The notes under the pieces are model-generated. The model did not search any database. It was not told the DNA's origin and was given only the letters and a program-made list of their open reading frames with translations. A program made the translations under genes and the position numbers. Below are positions 58,134-64,000 of a stretch of DNA of 64,000 nucleotides, one piece after another. Positions within the stretch are counted from its first letter, which is position 1; the number at the start of each line of letters is the position of its first letter. Where the stretch lies: the NCBI RefSeq assembly GCF_002104455.1, contig NZ_NBOC01000011.1, positions 1-64,000 of the forward strand. Direction: 5' to 3'. The stretch comes from Colwellia chukchiensis (GTDB taxonomy: Bacteria > Pseudomonadota > Gammaproteobacteria > Enterobacterales > Alteromonadaceae).

Positions 58134-59750
58134 TTAGTTCGGATAACCCGTGATGTTTTTAATCGCCTGATAAATGGGCTTTAATTGCCGATACATTTTT
58201 TTATATACCTGTGTATAAAGTTGCTCATAAAGCTCAACATTATCAGGGTTAGGTAAAAACGTCTGTGTTGTGCGCGTCATAGCGGCTGTGGCTTGCTGGT
58301 AATCGCCAAAGTAACCTTGTCCCACGGCGGCATTTATTGCCGCCCCTAAGCCTGAGGTTTCAAAGGTGTGTGGCCGGTGCGTTGGCAAATTAAAAATATC
58401 AGCAGTCAATTGTAAAGCGGCATCTGATTGCGAACCACCCCCAGAGACCATTAGACGAGTAATTTTACACTGCTGTCGCTTAGCTAAGTTTTCTTTTCCT
58501 TCGCGCAGTGCATAAGCTAACCCCTCTAAAATAGACCGGTAGATATGGGCACGCGTATGCACATCACCAAAGCCTATTATTGCCCCCTTAGCATCAAGAT
58601 TTTTTAGCCCTGGTGACCAATAGGGTTGAAGCATTAAGCCCATAGAGCCCGGTGGCACTTGCGCAACTAATTGGTCAAATAAACTCTCTGCACTTACCCC
58701 TAACTGTTGTGCTTTATCGATTTCATTTTGACCGAACTCTTGTTTAAACCAATTAACCATCCAAAATCCGCGATAAATCATAACTTCGCTATTATATTGA
58801 CCGGGGATAGCAGACGGATAAGGCGGTATAAACGTATGTGGCTCAACATAGCGAGTATTATTGGTGTTAATGGTTGCTGTCGTGCCATAACTTAAACTTG
58901 CCGTTTCGGGGCTAATACAGCCTGAGCCCAACACTTCACAGGCTTTATCTGAAGCGGCAGCAATCAATTTAGTGCCCATTGCGATACCGGTATGTTTAGC
59001 CGCTGCTGCGTTAATCTCACCCAGTATATCACCGGGTTTAACCAAATCCGGCAACATGGACTTTTTCACGGGTAAGGCATACCACTTCCAATCCCATGCA
59101 TGGGCCCAGTGTTGCTTTTTATAGTTAAACGGTAAATAGCCAACAATACTCGCCACTGAATCTTTAAATTGCCCGGTGAGTTGATAGCTTAAATAACCCG
59201 ACAACAGCAGAAACTTATCTGTATTTTGCCAAAGCTGGGCTTGGTTTTGCTGTAGCCAGTTGGCTGGTGACTTTTGCAAAAAATAATGCAGTACTTTTCG
59301 CTGACCTAAAACCGAAAATGCCAATCGCCAATACCAAGGTAATGTATGCTTAGGCTCAGCTAGGCGTTGATCAAGCCATAAAATTGCTGGGCGCAATGGT
59401 TGACCATGCTTATCTAAGTTTATCACCGTGCCTCGCTGTGTTGTTAGCGTAACTGCACTGACTTTTTCTCGGTAACCGTTCGCTTTCACCTCAGCTTGTT
59501 GCCACAATTGTTGGCAACATAAGCCAAGCATTTGCCAGAAATATTCAACACTTTGCTCTGCCCAACCAGGCTGTGTACTAAAGTATGCTTCTAGTTCAAC
59601 ACGGCTTTTTGCCACTAAATTACCTTGCAGGTCAAATAATAAAGCGCGAACACTTTGCGTGCCATTGTCTATGGTTAAGATTAAGTCGTCACTATTTGCA
59701 GCATTGCCATCTGCCGCATCTGCCGTTGGGGTTGGATTAGCTTTATTCAT
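58134..59750 (-). CDS. FGGY-family carbohydrate kinase
   Basis: 538 residues. The two actin-like domains are present: DDLILTIDNGTQSVRALLFD (phosphate site) at the N-terminus, LTTQRGTVINLDKHGQPLRPAILWLDQR, AAASDKACEVLGSGCI, and the C-terminal GGGSQSDAALQLTADIFNLP and ETSGLGAAINAAVGQGYF. It phosphorylates a sugar or polyol with ATP; the substrate is not predictable, as no transport or dehydrogenase gene flanks it. The N-terminal 20 residues are low complexity (ADAADGNAANSDD). Standalone and convergent with the di-heme gene. Confidence 0.88.
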   Translation of the reverse strand: MNKANPTPTADAADGNAANSDDLILTIDNGTQSVRALLFDLQGNLVAKSRVELEAYFSTQPGWAEQSVEYFWQMLGLCCQQLWQQAEVKANGYREKVSAVTLTTQRGTVINLDKHGQPLRPAILWLDQRLAEPKHTLPWYWRLAFSVLGQRKVLHYFLQKSPANWLQQNQAQLWQNTDKFLLLSGYLSYQLTGQFKDSVASIVGYLPFNYKKQHWAHAWDWKWYALPVKKSMLPDLVKPGDILGEINAAAAKHTGIAMGTKLIAAASDKACEVLGSGCISPETASLSYGTTATINTNNTRYVEPHTFIPPYPSAIPGQYNSEVMIYRGFWMVNWFKQEFGQNEIDKAQQLGVSAESLFDQLVAQVPPGSMGLMLQPYWSPGLKNLDAKGAIIGFGDVHTRAHIYRSILEGLAYALREGKENLAKRQQCKITRLMVSGGGSQSDAALQLTADIFNLPTHRPHTFETSGLGAAINAAVGQGYFGDYQQATAAMTRTTQTFLPNPDNVELYEQLYTQVYKKMYRQLKPIYQAIKNITGYPN

Positions 59751-60128
59751 TATTATTTTGTGCTATTTTTCATACTTTTCTAGCACACTATAGCACTGTC
59801 GCTAAATTGCAAGACCACAGACTCATTTGGGTTAACATACTGCGCTAGGTTAACAAGTAACCACCATCAGTCATGATTTGCTACGCGCCCCTTAAGCACA
59901 GGTAAAACATAGCCAAGTTCGCGGCGACGATGAGCGATCTCGGTTTTAACTATCGGTTAATGTTATCTGCTTCAACAACGGCTACCCTAACAAAAGCTGC
60001 CTTTTTGCACTGAGCCGTTGTCAACATGGCTTTACTTTTCTTAAACGTTGTCGTCTAAACAGTGGTTTACAAGCATTTTAAATTCCCCTAGTCTAATAGG
60101 AATACCTTGTGTAAAACTATTGGTGAAC
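59751..60128. other. non-coding region between kinase and solute-binding protein
   Basis: 378 bp between divergent genes with no supported reading frame. No clear promoter pair, repeat or RNA was recognised. The frame of the downstream protein extends 27 codons upstream to a TTG at 60048, but the signal peptide argues for the later start. Confidence 0.4.
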
Positions 60129-60920
60129 ATGCTATTGCTAACCAGAGCCCTAATCATCTTGCTTTTAATCTGCTCTGCAGCGCAAGCAAATAGCAACATC
60201 CAACAAAATGATAAAGACAGCACGCTGCGTATGTGTGTGTCACATTACCCGCCTTATCAAATTGTTTTACCCGAGCAAGCGCCTATTGGTGAAAATATCG
60301 CAACCACTAACTATTTGTTTAAGCAACTCGGTTTTACTATCGAATATACGCCAAACAATTCATTTTGGCGTTGTTTAGCCTTACTCAAGTCTGGCAAGGT
60401 AGATTTAATGTCTGGGTTGCTAGACGCACCAGAGCGACGCCAATTTTCCCACTTACTGGTTTATGGCTCATTAGAGAAGAAAGTATTTTATGTTAACAAT
60501 GATCAGTTAAACATAAAAACTTTTGCAGATCTTGAAGGATTGCGAGTTGCGGTACTGCGTGGTGTTAAACAGTTTAAGCAGTTTGATAATGCGCCGGCAG
60601 GTTTTTTTACCAAAGTTTATGCTAGCGACCTAGATGCAGGCTTTCGCATCTTGGCGGCAGGAAAGGTAGACGTGTTGATCTCTACTCATTTTTTAGACTT
60701 AGCAACTTTCAAAAAAAACAACGTCACAGATCATGCGATAAAAGAAATTATTGTCGACTTAGACGGAAGCTCATTACTGTATACTGGTTTATCAAAACAG
60801 TCGAAGATCGCCCATTTAGCCCCTGAACTTGAACGCTTATCAAAAAGGCTACATCAAAACGGTGAGTTTGCCCACGTGATCAAAATGTTCAAACAGCAAC
60901 ATCCGCAATATTATCAATAA
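60129..60920 (+). CDS. orphan type 3 solute-binding protein
   Basis: 263 residues. The start at 60129 gives a good signal peptide, MLLLTRALIILLLICSAAQA, and the domain then runs LRMCVSHYPPYQIVLPEQ, SGKVDLMSGLLDAPERRQ, LEGLRVAVLRG and ILAAGKVDVLIS, the amino-acid/ion-type binding fold. No permease or ATPase lies nearby. Many such orphans in marine gammaproteobacteria act as sensors or as transporter accessories; the ligand is unknown. No strong ribosome-binding site was seen for this start. Confidence 0.78.
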   Translation: MLLLTRALIILLLICSAAQANSNIQQNDKDSTLRMCVSHYPPYQIVLPEQAPIGENIATTNYLFKQLGFTIEYTPNNSFWRCLALLKSGKVDLMSGLLDAPERRQFSHLLVYGSLEKKVFYVNNDQLNIKTFADLEGLRVAVLRGVKQFKQFDNAPAGFFTKVYASDLDAGFRILAAGKVDVLISTHFLDLATFKKNNVTDHAIKEIIVDLDGSSLLYTGLSKQSKIAHLAPELERLSKRLHQNGEFAHVIKMFKQQHPQYYQ

Positions 60921-61057
60921 GTACTCAGCACCCGACTTAGTTTTAACGTTAAAAACGATAGCAACACTTAGGTCTGCAAACGCAGCTCGTATTGCTAAAA
61001 GCTAAATAGCGTGTAGTTAGTCATTTAATCAATCAAAATAACAACTTATCACGCCGC

Positions 61058-61615
61058 TTAACCTAAAATGTTACCGACGCCGTCAGCCAGTATTTGTTTG
61101 GCTTGTTGGCCTTGCTCAGAGTCTAAATAAGATTTTGCGGTATTAATGAAGCTTGCGATCATTTCCGGCTCTAGCCCTAAAGCGCTAAATTGCTTTTTAA
61201 GATCATTGACTGATTTTAACGAATCACTATATTGTGCGGCAGTATCCAATAAGCCAGCTAAACCTTCACTTGACTGAAGCTCGCTAATATCTGGCATTTG
61301 CTCAATTAAAGCGTCGACGCCAGGTACTGCACTGGCAAGTTGTTGGTACTGCTCAGAAGAGACATTGGTTTTAACATAATGAATAATTGCCCCCATACCA
61401 CCCGCAGCTTGCTCGGCATTCACGTTCAAGGAATTAGTTAACAGCGTAACTAAACCATTTGAGCTTGGTAACGCGCTTGTGCTTTGCTCAGGTGCTTGAG
61501 CTGTTTGCTCTGTCAATCCGATAAATTGTTTTAAACGATCAAGCCAGCTAGCTTCCTGCGCAATTGCGCCATTATTAAATGTAATAATACCAATAAGCAA
61601 AATGAGTTTTTTCAT
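61058..61615 (-). CDS. DUF2780 family exported protein
   Basis: 185 residues. Signal peptide (about 1-20, NGAIAQ), then a mostly helical domain with LVTLLTNSLNVNAEQAAGGMGAIIHYVKTNVSSEQYQQLASAVPGVDALI and a C-terminal QAKQILADGVGNILG. This matches the DUF2780/DUF2780-like exported proteins known from VcgC-type and Vibrio proteins, function unknown. The ATG at 61615 is chosen because it opens the signal peptide and AAGG precedes it. Confidence 0.75.
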   Translation of the reverse strand: MKKLILLIGIITFNNGAIAQEASWLDRLKQFIGLTEQTAQAPEQSTSALPSSNGLVTLLTNSLNVNAEQAAGGMGAIIHYVKTNVSSEQYQQLASAVPGVDALIEQMPDISELQSSEGLAGLLDTAAQYSDSLKSVNDLKKQFSALGLEPEMIASFINTAKSYLDSEQGQQAKQILADGVGNILG

Positions 61616-61800
61616 GTTCAGGCCTTTTAGGTCATGTAATTGCAAAATAAAGTGTACAACAATAACTTAGCAAGCATGAGTAAATTATGAAAAACATCAA
61701 AAAATCTTTAACTCATTAAGCCTAAACAAACAGCTTTGCTAGGCACGACAACTAAGATGAGCTAGTTGGAAAACTTTAATTTAAATAGCTTGGAGTGCGA

Positions 61801-64000
61801 TTACCATAACACTTGATCGATTTCATTTAGTAGCTGTTGCGTGTGGTTATTGATGGTTAATGTTTCATTGTTTTTAATGGCCATTTCTAAGCTTAGTGCG
61901 TGTTGAGATAACTCTGCAAAGCCAAACATTTGTGCTGCCCCTGCTATACGATGTGCTAAATTTGCCAATTTTTGCCAAGCACTATTATTAATATGTAAAA
62001 TTAAATCTTGCTGTTCTAACGCTAAATTTGACAGAAACTCTTGTTTTAGATCTGTCATGTCTAGCTGTTCAAAATGCTCATTTGCCTGTGCCAATGAAAC
62101 ACTGCCGTCATAATACTGGCTAATAGTTGCAACAAAAATTTGTCGCTCGATCGGTTTAGATAAATGGCCATTAAAACCTAATGCTAAGTATTGGCTGATT
62201 TCGTGTGACATGGCATTCGCCGTTAATGCCACTACCGGTATTTCATAGCCCCGTTGCCGAAGCACCTTAAAGGCTTCAATACCATCCATTTCTGGCATTT
62301 GTATATCCATGAGTACCAAAGTCACCTGATGCTGCTCTAGCAAGGCTAACGCTTCTAGACCATTGCGCGCCGTCAAGACTTCTAAACCTAAAGAACTTAA
62401 CAAACGGGCAATTAAGCGACGATTATCATCATGGTCTTCTGCTAATAATATTGTGCCTTGCAATGGCTTTTGGTGTTGCTGGTTATCCGCGTTTTCTGCT
62501 AGCACTTTGCTTTGTTTAGCCACCTGATCGGCGCTAAACTTACAAGGTAAGCTAAAAACAAAAACACTGCCTTGGTTAAGCTCACTTTCTACGGTAATTT
62601 TAGCGCCCATAATCTTCGCTAGTTGGTCAGATAAACACAAACCTAAGCCTGTGCCACCAAAGCGCCGGCTTTTGCTGCTGTCTCCTTGGGTAAAGCTTTC
62701 GAATAAATGCTGTAATTGTGAGCTGCTCATGCCGATACCACTATCGGTTATTTTAAAGTCTAAATGGTGATCGCTTTGTGTTATTTTTAATTCGACATGG
62801 CCTTTGGCGGTAAATTTAATTGCATTCGCGCATAAGTTGATCAGAATTTGCTTGACCCGAAAACCGTCAATTTCAATTAAAAAAGGTCTTGTTAATGCGT
62901 GGATTATCTCAAAGGTTAAGCCTTTTTTCTTAGCTTGGATGCTAAATATATTGGCCAGCTCTTGTAATATGTCATGTAAGTCTTGCTTTTTTAGCTCTAA
63001 TTCTATTTTATTTGCTTCAATTTTACTTAAATCGAGGATGTTATTGGTTAACTCTAATAAATGTAAGCTATTGCCATGAATAATTTCTACTTCCTTATGA
63101 ATATAGTGTTCATCGATATCGCCGCTAATGATGGCTTCAGCTTGACCAATCACCGTAGTAAGCGGTGTTCGAATTTCATGGCTCATATTAGCCAAAAATT
63201 GACTTTTTATTTGATTGGCATTTTGCAGTTCTTGCATAATTAATTCGAGCTCTGTGGTTCTTTGTTTAACCTTAAGCTCTAGCTCATGTTTGGAGCGACG
63301 TTCAATTTCGCGTCGTGCAATTAAAAACACAATCAATAACATGGCCAGTACCACAATTATAATAAAGTTGCGCTCTTGTGATGCTCGTTGTGTTTCTAAC
63401 TCTTGTACTCGCTTTTGTTGTTTCAACTGCTGTACTTCTTGCTGTAACTGCTCTGCGTCAAATAGGGCCAGTTTGGTATTCAGCTCGTTGTTAGCCATTT
63501 CAATATGCAGTTGTAAAAATTGTTGTTGTGCCTGAACTGCTTGAAAAGTTTTATTTTGCGCGGCAAGTATCAAAGCGCGAAGTAAAAAGTTATACATTTG
63601 TTGCTCTTTATATTGCATTTGCTTAACCATATCGCTTGATTGTTCAAGATAATTTAAAGCGAGTGCATGCTTACCTTGGAAGAAATACGCTTTAGCTAAG
63701 CTATATAAGCTACCGACATAAGCAATGTTGTGCTCTTGCGCAATACTCAATCGTATCGCTTCTTGGGCGTACGTTATCGCCGCCTCAATATTACTCATTA
63801 AATTATTTAGCTCTGCTAAATTGTGGAGCATAGCCGCAGTGAAGTAGTCATTTTTGCTATCACGATAATAATTTAAAGCCAATAGCATATAATGCTCTGC
63901 TTGCTGATAATCGCTGGTATATTTGTAGGCATTACCAAGCCCGGCATGTGCCATTGCTAAGCCTTTCATGTGCCCAAGCTCTTTCGTTTTTTCAATCACA
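61801..64000 (-). CDS. hybrid sensor histidine kinase with TPR, REC and HPt domains (N-terminus outside window)
   Basis: The reading frame stays open through the right edge, so the N-terminus is missing. From the edge: TPR-like helical repeats (about 1-190), a glutamine-rich coiled coil, one membrane segment (about 213-230), a dimerisation/phosphoacceptor domain with the histidine in NMSHEIRTPL, an ATPase domain (NLCANAIKF, DSGIGMS, FGGTGLGLCL), a receiver with DIQMPEMDG and a C-terminal HPt with the histidine in LAHRIAGAAQMFG. The chain is a complete internal phosphorelay. Exported or cytoplasmic TPRs on the sensor side suggest protein-protein sensing. Its output regulator is not in view. 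Confidence 0.92.
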   Translation of the reverse strand, partial: VIEKTKELGHMKGLAMAHAGLGNAYKYTSDYQQAEHYMLLALNYYRDSKNDYFTAAMLHNLAELNNLMSNIEAAITYAQEAIRLSIAQEHNIAYVGSLYSLAKAYFFQGKHALALNYLEQSSDMVKQMQYKEQQMYNFLLRALILAAQNKTFQAVQAQQQFLQLHIEMANNELNTKLALFDAEQLQQEVQQLKQQKRVQELETQRASQERNFIIIVVLAMLLIVFLIARREIERRSKHELELKVKQRTTELELIMQELQNANQIKSQFLANMSHEIRTPLTTVIGQAEAIISGDIDEHYIHKEVEIIHGNSLHLLELTNNILDLSKIEANKIELELKKQDLHDILQELANIFSIQAKKKGLTFEIIHALTRPFLIEIDGFRVKQILINLCANAIKFTAKGHVELKITQSDHHLDFKITDSGIGMSSSQLQHLFESFTQGDSSKSRRFGGTGLGLCLSDQLAKIMGAKITVESELNQGSVFVFSLPCKFSADQVAKQSKVLAENADNQQHQKPLQGTILLAEDHDDNRRLIARLLSSLGLEVLTARNGLEALALLEQHQVTLVLMDIQMPEMDGIEAFKVLRQRGYEIPVVALTANAMSHEISQYLALGFNGHLSKPIERQIFVATISQYYDGSVSLAQANEHFEQLDMTDLKQEFLSNLALEQQDLILHINNSAWQKLANLAHRIAGAAQMFGFAELSQHALSLEMAIKNNETLTINNHTQQLLNEIDQVLW

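Noticed and set aside
63215-63535. 106-codon plus-strand frame rich in cysteine and serine
   Set aside because: It is antisense to the glutamine/glutamate-rich linker of the histidine kinase; the cysteine richness is a by-product of that codon use.

Overview
The window looks like a chromosomal segment of a marine gammaproteobacterium in the Alteromonadales, most like Colwelliaceae (Colwellia or Thalassotalea). The placement is an inference from protein styles, AT-rich coding, and conserved gene orders: thrS-infC-rpmI-rplT, pheST-ihfA, a ribE/MATE divergent pair, ybbAP/tesA, rcsF-trmO, metG/apbC-dcd and sbcDC. I could not run a search. Most of the window is core genome with short accessory patches.

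Layout. 1-127 is the end of an IS66-type insertion sequence, 125 bp before ttcA. 1361-6661 holds a Bax-like hydrolase, a membrane protein, a DUF1415 protein, an Atm1-type ABC exporter and a DUF2937 protein, with a 265-bp MITE-like element at 3805-4069. 6788-15708 is translation and purine core on the minus strand: ihfA, pheT, pheS, purC, rplT, rpmI, infC (probable ATT start) and thrS, which has a strong promoter and a long leader. 16242-18788 has a zinc-ribbon protein, ribE, a MATE pump and tRNA-Val(GAC). 19189-26061 is more accessory: class III aminotransferase, LysR regulator, DUF2947, YuiF-type antiporter, Fe(II)/2OG oxygenase and a TqsA-like exporter. 26134-31751 holds the ybbP-ybbA ABC system, tesA and a CPA2 antiporter.

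32139-33011 is a stable-RNA operon on the minus strand, tRNA-Ala(GGC) followed by four tRNA-Glu(TTC), with a near-consensus promoter and a terminator. It is followed by a yvcK-like gene, dcd, apbC, metG, an unusual fusion of an SDF (glutamate/dicarboxylate symporter) domain to a periplasmic solute-binding domain, rcsF, trmO, an EamA transporter, an exported amidohydrolase, a SlyD-like isomerase and several small enzymes. 47652-52948 is sbcDC.

53804-58092 is a probable iron-responsive operon (outer-membrane barrel, imelysin lipoprotein, di-heme lipoprotein) behind a promoter bracketed by two Fur-box-like sequences. The window closes with an FGGY kinase, an orphan solute-binding protein, a DUF2780 protein and a hybrid histidine kinase that runs off the right edge.

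The observations most worth following are the SDF-solute-binding fusion with degenerate transport motifs, the Fur-like porin-imelysin-diheme operon, the MITE-like element, the tRNA-Glu amplification and the infC ATT start. I saw no CRISPR array, prophage, rRNA or obvious defence system.
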